From the NCBI GenBank assembly GCA_028532985.1, contig JANCIK010000005.1, positions 1,618,501 to 1,682,500 of the forward strand: DNA of 64,000 nucleotides. Direction: 5' to 3'. The notes beneath the pieces are model-generated. The model made no database searches. It saw only the letters and a program-made list of their open reading frames with translations, and had not been told where the DNA came from. A program made the translations under genes and the position numbers. Within the stretch, counting starts at the first letter, position 1, and every line of letters starts with the position of its first letter. The DNA comes from Stropharia rugosoannulata (Eukaryota > Basidiomycota > Agaricomycetes > Agaricales > Strophariaceae). Positions 10,638-22,969 of this stretch are shown here, piece after piece.

Positions 10638-11216
10638 TCAAACCACTCTTGGATGCTGGACATAGCGAGGACACAACAGGGATGCTAAAACGAAGGTAAA
10701 CGAACATGGGGGATCTATTCTTTCTATGTCTCTACTTATTACACTTTTTAAATACTGTATGTACCCTGTAATCCTACTGTAATAGTTCCTAATCATTCCT
10801 ATGCTTATTGTTCCTGTAAAAGTGTGGCACAGAATGCTATGGCTCTACACAGCATGCATGTTCCTCAAGGTAGGCGCTTAATAGGCGCTTAATCTGCAAC
10901 ATGCTGAAACGGCTGTTTCCGAGCACAGCACGGCATGGTGCTCATCACCAGCCCTGCCACCCAGCCTGGACTAGCACCCTGAAGAAGAGGAAGTGCCCTA
11001 AACTATGCCAGCAACACTCAGCGCCCTCTTAGGAGGAGAAACACCCAGCCACTAACACCCCTCACCCAACACATATCAGTTTCCTCAGTACAGACCACGA
11101 CACTACAGCCCAGACAGAGAATGTGACATCCCCCCCCCTCCTGTCAGGCCTCCTACTGTCCCCCCCAGTGCATAGTAAAGACTGCACCTCCCAATCCACT
11201 CATGCCACAAGCCCAA
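10638..11216. other. Unassigned stretch with a short duplication
   Basis: No supported gene. It holds a direct duplication of TAGGCGCTTAA near 10868 and a C-rich run near 11130-11165. Composition shifts to GC-rich after about 10900, suggesting a decayed coding fragment, but no frame is convincing. Confidence 0.4.
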
Positions 11217-13623
11217 CATTAGGAAAATGACTTTTGTCCCTAGGGGCTTTGTATCTCCCTGGCACTGCCTTAGAGATCCTAAGGCAGCCAGGGCATGCAA
11301 AGCAGCCAGGGCTCTTAAGTGCACTCAGGGCAAGGTCCCTCTGCAAACAACCAGGTACAACTTTCCCAAGGCAATCCAGGGCAGCTCAAGGCATCCTAGG
11401 ATCCACCAGATGTGCCTTGTATCATTCAAAGATGTTTAGATATAATGCCATTTAACAAGTACTATTCAAACTTCTTATACAAAACAAGTTATATATTGAC
11501 TCTAACTAGACTAGATAATACAGTATTCATGTAGATACATATAATACAACACAGTGATAGGGTGCTTATGAAGATGGTAATTCTGCTTGAAATAACACAT
11601 TCAGGGGCTTGTTAGAAAGCCTGAATTAACGCAAAGAAGCTCAAAAAAACTGCGACACAATTGAAGAAGTAGTTCTCAACTTAGAGCAAAATTAGTCCAA
11701 GACAAGAAGATAGAGGAGGACATGGCTACTCACAAGCATCCAGGAGTCTCAAAATTTGTGTAAGGAACATGTTCAAATCCCACATAAATGGTTAATGAAC
11801 ATGCCAAGTTGCGAAAGCCTTTGTTGAAAATTGAAGGAGGGAGATGATATTCATGTCTGAAATAGTAGTCATATGGTCATTTGGGACATCAGATATTGAG
11901 GGCATATCAGATGTCATAAACTGGTCGATTAGTCAATACATATCTATAGTAAAAGACTCCAAAAAGAATTAGCCAAAAATACAAACTGGAACCCAAGATA
12001 TGCAGTACTTTACCTGGAGAAGGGAGGGAGAGGAGGAGCACATGGTGGTTTTTTGGATTCCAAGTGGCAATATAAAGTGTTTGAGGGCTTGTTAGAAAGC
12101 TACAATCAAGGTGAATTCAGCATTGCAAGAATTGAAGAGATGGAAGACGAACCTATGTCAGAATCAATGAGATACCTCAAAACTCCGAAGTTGGATAACA
12201 ACTTGAGGTGCAGGATGCTTGGTTGCCCCAAAAATCAAGCTGTCACAGGGGCAGGTACCTTATGTAGTTGAGTAAGTTTTCCCAAAGTTTGAAACACTCA
12301 AGATATCCAGAAGCACACCTATGAATTAAATTGTCCCATCCAGGGGAAGGAGGACACATAGATTGAGATTGCCCTCAAGCTCGTCAAATCACACAATTAA
12401 TGGTACTGTTCGATAGGTATTATTGAGACAAACCAGGAAATGCAAAAATCATACTGTTTGGCCAGGCATTGGCAGATATATGAGGGAAAATGTGTCCTAG
12501 GGAGACTTGTCATCTATAAGATGATACTTGGCAAGTACAGGATGAATTAGCATGATCTTGGAGACAGTTGGCAGAGGACTAAAATACTCTTGAAGGTTCA
12601 AAAAGAATTGAGAGTAAATGTGGACAGGATCTGGAGTTATTGCACTTTCAAGCAGAGGCAGTCCAGGGGCAGGAGGAGCATATCACAGTTGGATGGCTTC
12701 CAGACGTTGGAATCAAATGTTCAAGGACTCAATGGAATCCCCTAATCTTCAGGAGCTCATGTGAAAAGAATGTCGCAATAAACCCAACACATACCTTTAA
12801 AATCGATAAAACATCGGAAATTGGGGGAAGGAGGGTAACATAGCCGGTTTTTGCCTTCCAGGCAACCAAATCCATCGGTATTGAGCTTGTTAGAATTGCA
12901 TAATTGCCCACATTCTGAATCTGGGGTGACCAAAGGCTCGGAAGAAACAGACAACAAGGAAATTGGTGAACTGTTTCAATAGGGGTCTCCAGATGGTGCT
13001 AAGTTTATGCGTCAAATACTGGTTTGCTATGGATGTTCTTGGATGTGTTAGAAACATATAAATGAGCTGAAGACGCACCAAAAAACTGCTTGATAATGCA
13101 GTTCACCGTTCCGACAATATAAAGCAATCTCTATAGGGATGGGCCTATTCCATCCACATTTGCCCTCCTGACATAAATCCAAGCTCCAGACCAGATCTAA
13201 CAAGGTAGCAGCCACCAAGGACTGCCTGAGTAGAGTAGAGGCTAAGCATACAAGAAAAGTTGAGGAAGGGGAGTGGGAAACATGAGAGTGAAGTGCAAGT
13301 GAACTTAGAGGACTTAGTTGGCTTAGTGCGATATCAGATAGGCTTACATAATCAAATTATTGCACTATTTGAAGTACTTAAATGGGCATGTCACCCACAT
13401 AATGTGTATAGTTTTAATGTTTGAAAATCAACAATGAAGGTGGGAAAAGTCATTCAAGCTGGCTTTATTTCCCCACGTTGCATGGAAATTCAAAGCATGC
13501 CAGGGCATGCCAGGACATGCCAAGGCATCTCATGACATCCTAAAGTAGTTAAAGGCCCCATTAATTGATAATCTGACTGCACTTTCCTAAAGTGCCCTCT
13601 GATCAAAAGTCTTTTTTGTGATG
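11217..13623. mobile_element. 2.4-kb modular TIR element, left copy
   Basis: The left end CATTAGGAAAATGACTTTTG and the right end read inward, CATCACAAAAAAGACTTTTG, resemble each other and the CATCAGG family. Inside, from about 11716, the sequence is a series of diverged modules containing GGAGGAGCACAT-type boxes (near 11713, 12027, 12342, 12662 and 12825), each followed by TTCCAGG or TTCCAAG and GCTTGTTAGAA. The right subterminal region has four CATGCC words in a row and the hairpin GCACTTTCCTAAAGTGC. There is no coding capacity. The part from 11716 onward recurs inverted at 57969-60348. Confidence 0.6.
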
Positions 13624-14405
13624 AAGACAAGGGCAGAGGGCCCCCCTCAAGGTTAGCAGATGCCCAATGCCATTGCCTCCCCCTGGTGCACTACGTAGTC
13701 CAACTTCCTTTCCCCACCCAGGCCCCACCCTGCAGCAATTAGTTTGTCACCTAGGCCAGTAAGCAGGAGTAACTCTCTAAACTAGGAAGGAGAAAGCAGC
13801 AAGTGCAGTATAAAAGAGAGATGTGTACCACTCCCCACCCTCCATCCTCAAAACAAAGGAAATCTCAACATGTAGCTTCTCTCCAACAACTCCTCTTTCG
13901 CTGCTGTGGTCACTGCTGCAACCCCCACTGGGAAGGTTTCAGCACCCACCAGTGGAATAGCCTTGCCCTCCACCCCAGTAGGCCCACAGAATGACAATGA
14001 CATGGTCGTGCTCAATGCCACCTAGACAGACCTGATCATACCTGCAGCCAAACCGCAGCAGGATGCTGATTTCCCCTTGCTTCCACCCCCAGGCCCACAA
14101 ACACAATCCCTAACTCACAAAACCCTAGTCAAGAACGACAAGGGACACTAAATCTCCCTGGACCCTGTTAAGCACACCCTCCCACAGAGCAGAATGTGAG
14201 GCTGGAATCCGCCAGCTCCACTATGCAAGTGAATCATCTCTGGGTAACACTGTCACCATCCATGCCCTGATGACCCCCTCGGGCTCTGACGATGAGAACC
14301 CGGAGCAGCTTGCCCTAGACCTTGGTGTCTCCCAACACCTTTCCTTCTTCCCTGATGTTCCGGACACCCCTACAAGGCACCCTTTGCCACAAAGGACCCT
14401 GGCTG
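13624..14405 (+). pseudogene. Decayed Ser/Pro-rich coding fragment
   Basis: GC-rich relative to its surroundings, with broken frames on the plus strand. Near 13820 one reads MCTTPHPPSSKQRKS, and near 14270 another reads SGSDDENPEQLALDLGVS. The style is a low-complexity N-terminus of a fungal regulatory or gag-like protein. It is bounded by the 2.4-kb element on the left and cut on the right by TIR element C. No family is assigned. Confidence 0.4.
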
Positions 14406-15293
14406 CATCAGGAAAAACACTTTTTCAGAAAAAGTCTTTTAATTTTTTAAAAAGACTTAAAAAGACTCAAAAAGACCCCAGGAGACCTGGGTCTTTAGGA
14501 GACTTTTAAAGCAAAATCTCCAGGTATCAAGCTTTTAAAGACTTTTTTGTCTCTAGATGTCTCTAAATGTCTTCATAGCACCTATGAGAATTAATACAGA
14601 GAGAGAAATATATATAGTTGGGTGAGTTTACTTACTTTCAGCATTTGTATCATTAATAGGCATGGCTGTAAAGCTGGGGGCAGGGGCATGCATGACATCA
14701 TCATTTCTGATTCATCATCAATTCTTTGCCTTCTACTGATTTGACTTATCAAATGTACAGGGGAACGGACTGAACAGACTAGGAAACTGTGGATTTGCTC
14801 ATAATGTCTTTAAGAAGAGAGAAGCACGCCTCACAAAAGCATGCCTTACAATGTCCATGCACATCCCATGCACTCAGCTCTCTCTTTCAGACAGATATAT
14901 AATTAGAAGTGACATCAATTACTAATTATGGAAGCCCGGGCCATGCCGAGTACTGCCGAGTATTACTGTTGGTATTACCAATACACATGATCAACAAGCC
15001 AGATTTGTCATGAAGTAACTATATTAGTTAGCATCTTACATAAAGATACAATGGTAAATAAACCATCACATTAACCTTGGTACAATAGAAAGGGGAACTT
15101 ATGTTGTGGAAATAATTTGCATTAGTCAGAAATTGAACCAACAGCTTCATGCATGACTTAACACCAGTATACTTTTCCCTACACTATGTGCCTGTGTATA
15201 TAGTCTAACTGCAGGTTAAGTATGATGGTAATGCTTTAGACTACATTAATTTATTACATTACAAGTCATTGAATTTAGTCATGTTCAGATGTA
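14406..15293. mobile_element. CATCAGG-family TIR element, rearranged copy C
   Basis: Starts CATCAGGAAAAACACTTTTT and follows copy A to about 14570. About 430 bp of unrelated sequence (14571-14998, including CCGAGTACTGCCGAGTATTA) then replaces the matching 150 bp. Copy-A sequence resumes at 15001, including the tRNA-like block at 15126-15192. At 15292-15293 the target TA is followed by the pogo-type element, and the right end is not found downstream. Confidence 0.65.
15126..15192 (-). other. tRNA-like sequence in TIR element C
   Basis: Homologue of the block at 1428-1496, with a B-box-like GGTTCAATTTC and an A-box-like AGTGTAGGGAA on the minus strand. More degenerate than the other two copies. 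Confidence 0.45.
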
Positions 15294-16411
15294 CAGTCAT
15301 TCACTGGTCACTGAGTTGTCCTGGTCAATGGATTATACAGGATTTTTGAGCTCATTTGCCCTTTTCTTTGTATGAAAATTCAAACTTATTCTCAGCCGTA
15401 ATTTACTCACATACTCAAGGAGTTTCATGTATTTCTATCCAGTTGATACAATGATATACACAGTTTGATGGGAAAATACATTTATAATAAATTTTAAAAT
15501 ATTTACTGTGACTGTCTATCTACCCAAAGTAGACCTTCTATTGATAATAAAGGTGTAAGAAACTGATATCTGTCTATATACACAGTACATGTGGAATTTA
15601 GCTCAAGGGTGACTTTTAAATGTGCAAAATAGTAGTATTATCTTCAATGGACAGGAGAAATGTTACCAATGTCACACTTTGTCACACTTGCTGCATTTGG
15701 AAAGGTACTTTATCTAGGGGCTTGATAACTTTGCCACAGTGGCCTCCAAGGAGCTCTCATTAATTCTTTTCACAACATATATGGTTAACCATGCTAAATC
15801 AGAGGAGCTTAAGAGGCAGATAGCAAAAAAGGAGAAGGACAACCTTACACAGCATGCTGCCGATCTTTTTCTTGCAAAACACAAGGATCCTAGCACCAGA
15901 AAACCTATGTCTATGCACAAACTTTGTCAAATGATATCAGACTAGCACTTTGCAGACACAAGGTGAAGGATACAACTTAGCACAAGTACTTTGGGATGTC
16001 TTGTCAAAGGAGGAGTATCTAAAACTAAAAGCAATGGGATGAAGAGTTGGCTTACAAAAGAAGAGGCTAATGTCATAGTTGACTATGCAATCTCAATTGC
16101 ATGATGGGGATTTCCTCTAAGCCACAGACGACTGAAGAAACATGTAGAGAGAATACTTAGGGCTTGTCTAGGTGATCTCTGTCTTGAAACTGGTCTTGGA
16201 AAAAACTGGTCAACATGCTTTATTACAAAGCATTATGATAAACTTGGAATATACTGGTCTTCTGCAATAGACACTTCTCGAGGACAAGCTGTGAACTCTA
16301 TTACAAAGGAGGAGTATTACCAACTTCTTAAAAAGTGTATAGATACATACTCAATTCCTAATAGCCTTATATATGGTGCTGACAAAACTGGTATTCAGAG
16401 TCGCCAGTAGC
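15294..16411 (+). pseudogene. Pogo/Fot1-type transposase relic (CENP-B HTH plus DDE start)
   Basis: The element begins CAGTCATTCACTGGTCACTG directly after a TA dinucleotide, as in pogo-type Tc1/mariner elements. An ATG at 15739 starts MASKELSLIL, with KSEELKRQIAKKEKDN. With stops, the frame goes on to SWLTKEEANVIVDYAI, GFPLSHRRLKKHVERI, LGKNWSTCFITKHYDKL and YWSSAIDTSRGQAVN, the CENP-B-type DNA-binding region. It ends at LIYGADKTGIQ, where the first catalytic Asp of the DDE core is expected. The rest of the catalytic core and the 3' terminal repeat are not found, so the copy is truncated and dead. Confidence 0.75.
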
Positions 16412-17289
16412 TGTCCCTTTTATATATGACAATATGGTAGTTGCCTAAACATATTCAAACATCCACAAGGGCAGTTGCCTAAGGCCTTGGGCAACTGCCC
16501 CATGGCCTTTTTGCACAGCATACAAAGGTATGCAAATGTACAGTTATATGGCTTAGAATAACAGTCCAAATTTAGTTGCATTCTTGAGCTGTGTTAGCCT
16601 GGAAACTTAAACTGACATAGTACTGTGTCTAATTGTTATAGAAATTTATCTCATTGTGACATTCACATGTAGTTTCTATACTTACACAACATAATTTAAA
16701 CTTGTATTGAAAAACCTTTCAACCTGCTGCCAACATCTCGTAATCTTGAATATATAATAAATGCAACAACCTTGCAGGAGAGAATTTGCTAGAAAATAGT
16801 GACCACTGATAGCATCCCAGGAACATGAGGCTTTTTGGTTACTAGAGATTAATTATGTGAGAAACTTTGATGTAAATTGCTACTTTCAAGTGGACAATTT
16901 CAGTTACCTGAAAGCTTTGTGTTCCTGAGTTGTGCTATGCCATATGTTATCTTAGTAATTTCTCTCTATTATGGTGAGTTATTTGAACCACAATTTCCAT
17001 GGCATACAACTCATTGATGACACTACCATGCACAACTCAAACTAAGGGAAGGGAAGGTCAATTATTTGCTGCATTACTGGCCAGGGGAGCCAGAACAAAG
17101 TATATATTATGTATTCTATGTATATGTATTGCTATAATCTATTGTTCACCATAAATTTATAAAGCAAAATGATATGTAACAGCCAAGTAATGGTTAAATC
17201 AACTATAGTAACAAGGAATGAACATGTTAAATGAGTATGTAAAGTAAAGGAGTGTACAGTAATAGCAACTATACATATAATTTAGTCAT
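16412..17289. other. AT-rich stretch, no gene seen
   Basis: No supported coding remnant. A small direct duplication (GGGCAGTTGCCTAAGGCC and GGGCAACTGCCCCATGGCC, 16470-16505) could form a hairpin. Confidence 0.45.
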
Positions 17290-18060
17290 TACTATCACCA
17301 AGTACTACTTTATCAACTGACAAGGCAAATTTTTCTGCACCATCATTTTTAATAGCAAAACCTTTGGAATATCTGGCTCTGATTCTTGTGATCTCCAATA
17401 CTGCACCTAAGCAGTTCACACCCACACTGCCAAACTCAGTTTCCTCAAATCATCCAATAAGCTATATTCAATTGATTATTGGATTTGCTGTATCCAAAAA
17501 GCTTTAATTGATTTCATTTCACCAGACAGTTTACTAGTCAATATCACACTGCTCAAAATTAGAATAAGTGTCATCATGGGCAATACTTGGTGGATTATAG
17601 GCAATATTTTGGATATGAAGTGCCATATTCTCATTAACTTTGGCCAGAATAAGAATAGCATTGATTCCAACTCTTTTTACTTGTGTTAATGTTATCCAAG
17701 CTATTGGCTTATCCAGAAAGCATAAAAATGCTTTTGTAGTAAATTTCCTTGTCCTAAACTTATAGAATATCTCAATTAAATTGTAAGGAAAGAACTGGTA
17801 GAAGCTGTTTTCAATTTCTATGAGTGTATATCAAATTAGAGAGTCTGCCCCTAGGAATTCTCCAAGGCAGAGCAACTTTGGTATAATCTTGGTGACTTTT
17901 ATTGTCTTTGGTAATCTGTCATAACTTTTTGGATCTCAAATTAACTTTGCAAGTATGTGACACTTACAATAAATATGCCTTGAGTGCAAAAACCTCAAAT
18001 TTAGGCTCCTCAAAGCCAAGGAGAATAATGGGATCTTTCTCATGAAGTCCAATACAAGGT
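17290..18060 (-). pseudogene. Decayed conserved fungal protein of unknown function
   Basis: Minus-strand frames with stops keep protein-like runs: PKLLCLGEFLGADSLI, FYKFRTRKFTTKAFLCFLD, KPIAWITLTQVKRVG and VNENMALHIQNIAYNPPS, then GVNCLGAVLEITRIRARYSK. This order resembles a widespread agaricomycete repeat-associated protein family that I cannot name. At least four in-frame stops are present. Confidence 0.35.
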
Positions 18061-18431
18061 AATGTTATGTTTTATTATTATAGTCCCAGTTAATTAGAGT
18101 CTGAAAGTGCTAAGAGCCTTGTCCCAAAGCCTTCACCTCAAGCAGGTAAACAGTTTTGTTGACCTGGTTAAAATATATTGGCAAATTTGGTAAATTACAT
18201 GTAGTGGCTCATACCTGAATAAAATGTGTTCCATCCTGGCTGTCCCAAAGTTTATTAATCTTGGTGCACTAAGGACAACCTGGCATGGCTGTGAATTGGT
18301 GGTGTACTAGTTGCTATGTTTTGGTATATTTTAAATAAATTTGATAGAAAAAAACTCAGAGTTAAGGAGCAGAATTATCTATGCTTCTATTTCTTTATAA
18401 GGCAGTTTATCTAGTGATTTCATTCTAAGAA

Positions 18432-19890
18432 ATGGAACTCCCAGCACATTTCCATAGACTCCCTCATTCTGATTTACATGATAATAATTTGCTTTATCAA
18501 TGGTTAGTACAGGTACTATCAGCACATAGGATTATTTCAAATATATACCTCAAGTCTACTGATTTACTTCACCAAGAAGATATAGACAGCATTTGTGTGT
18601 CATTTCACATTAATTCAATTACTTCCAATGCTCTTCCATTACTGACAGCCCTTGAATACAAAGTACATAACAACAATTTGCTTCTCCTTCTTACATGGCT
18701 TAATTCTGTGGCAAAATGTCTTGGAAATCTTGTTGTAGCCTTGAAAATATAAGCACATATTGGTGATCTAGAGTATGAATGTATTTTATGTATTCTCCAA
18801 TAACTCTACAATATTAATACAATACTCTAGAGAAAGCTTAAGTGTGATAATTCTAGAGTTAACTCACATAACTCATGCAGGTGGTTGTGGACCACCCAGC
18901 AAAGCCATTGATCTTGATTTTCCATGTAATGCTATATCAGCATAGCAAGAAATCAAGCTATGCAATTTGACTGCACTTGTTAGTGTTCATCAAAACACAT
19001 TACAGAGATATATGAAGCATAACAATGTTGTAAAACAGTATGATAACCTTCAGTGATGCAGATCTTGACATGCTATTATGGAGTTTCAAAGACAAAAAGA
19101 CCAAATGCTGGACTTTAATACATTACTGGCTTTCTATGTAAACAAAGAATTTGCATACAACAATGATGTATGGTTCTATTACTTAAATGTATTGATGGTC
19201 TAGGACACTCACTTCGGGTGCAAAAGGCAATTAAGTGTTAGAATTATACTGTAAAATGACCTCATGCACTCTGGCACCTTAATAGGCATCACAAACTAAT
19301 ATGATGGGACTTTGTAGTTTATGGTTTTGTGGATGGATTTAGCTATACAGTTAGTTGTAGTATTGTGATTTTGACAATATCTAACTTGTTAATCTCATCT
19401 AGGTGACAGTACTACATACAAGTACAAACAATTGTGCTATTATGGTCCTAGACCTCTTTCTTGATGCAATTGCTGAATTTGAATTGTCTTCTTGATTTTG
19501 TGGTGATCAGGGAGGTAACAAATGTGAAGGTATTCACCTAGAGACAATTAATGAATATTATAGGATAGACAAAAAGGATTTTACAAATTCCAATACAGAT
19601 ACAACTATTGAAGACTTGATATCTCAGATTTATAGTGGACAAGACATACAAACACAATATGAAGAAGCCAAAGTCACACAAGGAACAAGTCTCTTTCTGA
19701 CTTAGGATATGGAAACACACTTCTATTGTGTCCTTGAAGATGTAATAAAAGGGTGCATAGTATCAGCAGGTCTTGGGCTTCATGAAATAGAGTGGGAAAG
19801 TGGAGAATATCCACTGTTAGAGGTGCTTACCATTGGAGTCAGATCTTGCAAATCTATAGAAATTAAACTGCATGATGCTCTATAGTATAA
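18432..19890 (+). pseudogene. Integrase-core (rve-like) domain protein relic
   Basis: From about 18883 the plus strand reads GPPSKAIDLDFPCNAIS, then HQNTLQRYMKHNNVVKQYDN (a helix-turn-helix-like N-terminal region) and GLGHSLRVQKAIK. Then come HALWHLNRHHKLI and VVYGFVDGF, where family members usually have WH.DGHHKL and HGF.DG around the first catalytic Asp. The C-terminal part keeps IHLETINEYYRIDKKDF and LGLHEIEWESGEYPLLE. The frame at 18432-18752 (MELPAHFHRLPHSDL) is probably its N-terminus. Many stops and frameshifts; the usual Asp is replaced in WHLNRHH. Inactive. The family is known in agaricomycetes as integrase core domain proteins. Confidence 0.6.
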
Positions 19891-20929
19891 GCAGGTTGTG
19901 CTTTAGGGACAGGCATTACTAAGCATATTACACCAATTTTACAAATACAATTTAATGTAGATAAGGTCATTAAACAGTCAAGTTGTTGGTAGCATGTTTA
20001 ACTACAAAATTAGTTAACATCTGTATATAGTCATTTGAATATGGTATATAACTAATGCTCAAACAAGACCCAAGTCTAGTTTCAACTTTTCTCCTGTTTT
20101 ATCCATTAGTTTGCACTGCCCCCAACAAGCCATGTTAGATCTCTTTTGTTATGGAATATAGTATTAGCATGGTCCTAGCAAGCACCTGGCAGTTTTGCCT
20201 ACACCTGCTGCCACATCTGCTTCCATGTATATGAATTGTTTGTGCTTATTGTCTCCCATCTGTGATATGGCACTCCTAACAAAGAGTAGTATTATGTTTA
20301 CTTTTGCAAAGACTGTGACATCTAGGAATGCACATACTGTGCAGCATGCTTCTTTTTCTTTACAGACAAGGAAGAAAAGCATTTCATGTCTAACACACCT
20401 GTAACCAAAAAAGCAGCAGTAGAGCAGTCTTAGAAATTATGCTACTAATCTTTCAATCACTATTATGTACTTGACTGCAGCTTGAATAAGTTCTATTACA
20501 TTCAATACTCCATGTTCTACACATTAAAAACACAACAAGTTACAACAGGTGGCCCTAGTTCAATAGGAAATTATCAGGACATACCTCCATTCTTGTTGCT
20601 TTCTTTCATTTGCAAGGATATATGGACAACATCCATTCCACCTTTATGCCTTCAGTAGTTTGTAAATATTTCAAACTCAGTAGATGTGTTTATCAATGCA
20701 TTATGCATTCACTGCACTTATGGATTTCCCAGACTGTTATTCAGAAAAAAGTAATAAATTTGATATTGCATATGCCACAATGCTCGAAGAAAAGAAAAAG
20801 ACAGGGCTTTTAATGGCAGGGTGATGGGGATGATCTCTACTTAATCTATGTTACTAACATACCTATGTATTCTGTGTTGCATGCAACTGTACACCTTCCT
20901 GTAGCTGAACTCTAATGAATTTCAACTTC
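19891..20929. other. AT-rich stretch with minor coding-like fragments
   Basis: Short frames on both strands (20164-20382 minus, 20610-20813 plus) lack any recognised motif. No RNA gene or repeat is supported. Confidence 0.4.
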
Positions 20930-21300
20930 AATTCCTTTTAGAATTTAAGCATCAGGAGATCAAAATATGGGTTAATGTTATTGAACATGTGCAGTTCATG
21001 ATGAAACTTGTGTCAGATCAAGAAGCCATGAAAACTTTCCCTTTTATGATACTTGACATTATCAACTAGAGTATTGCTTGTGCAATAGTTAGACATGACC
21101 CAGCCATGTGTGATGAGATTGAGCACATTAAAAAGGAAGCTGACTTCTTGATGAACATGATTAATCATTCAAAATGCCTCTAGGATCCAGAGGTAATTCA
21201 ACACTTCAAGAGCCTTATCAGAGATTTAGATACACTTTGCATGGCACAACTGCCAAAGATTTGATATTTTGTCCTGGACTATGAGTTGAGAAAAGACAAA
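20930..21300 (+). pseudogene. Decayed fragment of unknown helical protein
   Basis: The plus frame reads WVNVIEHVQFMMKLVSDQEA, MCDEIEHIKKEADFLMNMI and EVIQHFKSLIRDLDTLCMAQ, broken by three or more stops. It is amphipathic and helical in style. No family is recognised. Confidence 0.35.
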
Positions 21301-22479
21301 ACTGATAATGCAACTTGAGTATGAATTAGTGTAGGAGATTGGCCACATTCTATCTTCTTGATACATCTTGACACAGCCCCTATATTTCTTTATGCCTTTT
21401 CAAAATACAAATACTAGATTCAACTTCATTCCACTGCAATCTTGAAAATCTAAAAGACCATTTTGCTAATTCTAGTTAAAAGTGCTCTTATTTATTTTTA
21501 GGAATTACATTGGAACACAGACAAACTAAATCTATAAATAGTCTGACCTGTTTGATACCATCACATAGTGATCTTGTTTAAACCTGGGAGTGTGTCAAGT
21601 TCAGGTACTCACTATCTGATCAATTTGTCTGTTACTTTATTACAATGTTTGGTTAGTTATTTTTCAGAAATTGTATATGTCATATAAGAATATATTAAGT
21701 ACCATTTAGTGGTTCTCTGATATGAAATTTTTATACTATATCTATATCTATATATAAATAATCATACTACAGTCTTTTCATATAGTTTTACAGCTGCTTG
21801 TTGTTATTGTAGCTTCTATATGGCCTAAAGACATGCAAGCTGCAATACAATTAATAGAGATTGTGCTATGCTGTCTAGTATGTGAGTACATAAATCTTGT
21901 ATGCTTAAAGAATAAATGTTACAAGACTCTACATAAGTGATTTTACTCTACTTACATAAATCACTTTGACAGCAAGTTCTAACAAGTAGTTAGTATTCTC
22001 AATGCTATATTCTTCATAACTGAGTAAATCTATTGAAACCTCTTGTTTAATTAATATAGATTATATTATATTATCTAAACCTAAGGATAGTTACATTTCC
22101 TAATATCATGGGTTTACCTTATATCCTTTATGCAGGAATGATTGAGTTGTAGCAAGACATAATTGATTACAAAATCATAATCAATAGCCATGGTGTTACA
22201 ACAATATAACCTATGAAACAAAAATAATTGTGTCATAGCCAAGTATCTTATAGATTCTAAAAGAAAGGGAGCATATATTTGACCATGAAATGTATTTAAA
22301 CTATTAGCAGTTTATGCACTTGTAGTGTATGTGGATGACTGTATTAGTTAGAGTATCTACAGAATAACTATCTATTATAAAACTGTTTGAGTGCCCATAA
22401 GGAGCAACTCTTATAGCTCATTATCATAAACAGTATGAGTTCCTAATTCATAATTTGTCAACCTTCAACACTTCCCCTT
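21301..22479. other. AT-rich stretch, no gene seen
   Basis: Strongly AT-rich with simple runs such as TATATCTATATCTATATATA near 21735. No supported coding remnant, repeat or RNA gene. Confidence 0.5.
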
Positions 22480-22957
22480 ACTCTGCAGGGACTATTCCTA
22501 CTCCATGTATGAGTGACATGTAAGTTGGATGCAGTAACACCTTGGTAAACATATCTGCCAAGTTGTCCTTCATAGGGATATAGATAATATCAAATATCTT
22601 CTTCTGTATATAGTTGCACATGAAATGATATGGGATTATAATGTGTTTGGTGCAGCCGAACAGCTTGGAGTGATGTGCTATGGCAATTGCAGCCTGGTTG
22701 TCATATCAGATGACAGATGGTGTTTGTAGGCTGAAGCCTAGCTCCTGGAAAAGCAACCTATACCAGAGTAATGTGTGACCCTTGTCCTCGATATGTGATT
22801 GAGAATTTGCTTTCACAACTTGACATGTAGAACATGTTTGAAGATGGAGACTGTTGCATTCAAATGTCAATTCTTGCTCTGCAAAGCAAGAGTACGGATT
22901 ATTCATGAAACTTGATAACCCCATGTTTGATAGCATAGGAAAAGTCTCTGCATACAT
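22480..22957 (-). pseudogene. Ty1/copia RNase H, C-terminal relic
   Basis: The minus strand reads TLLWYRLLFQELGFSLQTPS, a stop, then YDNQAAIAIAHHSKLF, CTKHIIIPYHFMCNYI and YIPMKDNLADMFTKVLLHP. The order DNQAAI, TKHI..RYHF and ADI.TK is the C-terminal signature of copia RNase H. The upstream part to 22957 is unrelated or too decayed to place. It lies directly downstream of the Cys-cluster pseudogene on the same strand. Confidence 0.65.
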
Positions 22958-22969
22958 TGTGTAGATTTT

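Noticed and set aside
10638..11216. Cluster of promoter elements or a gene in the C-rich stretch
   Set aside because: No consistent frame, splice sites or motif could be supported.
11716..13623. Protein-coding gene in the modular element (several 60-80 codon frames)
   Set aside because: Frames are not shared between the left and right copies, while the short nucleotide words are.
13590..13623. Helitron 3' end
   Set aside because: A hairpin is present, but no CTRR terminus, no A/T target dinucleotide and no Rep/helicase remnant is seen; the outer ends look like inverted repeats.
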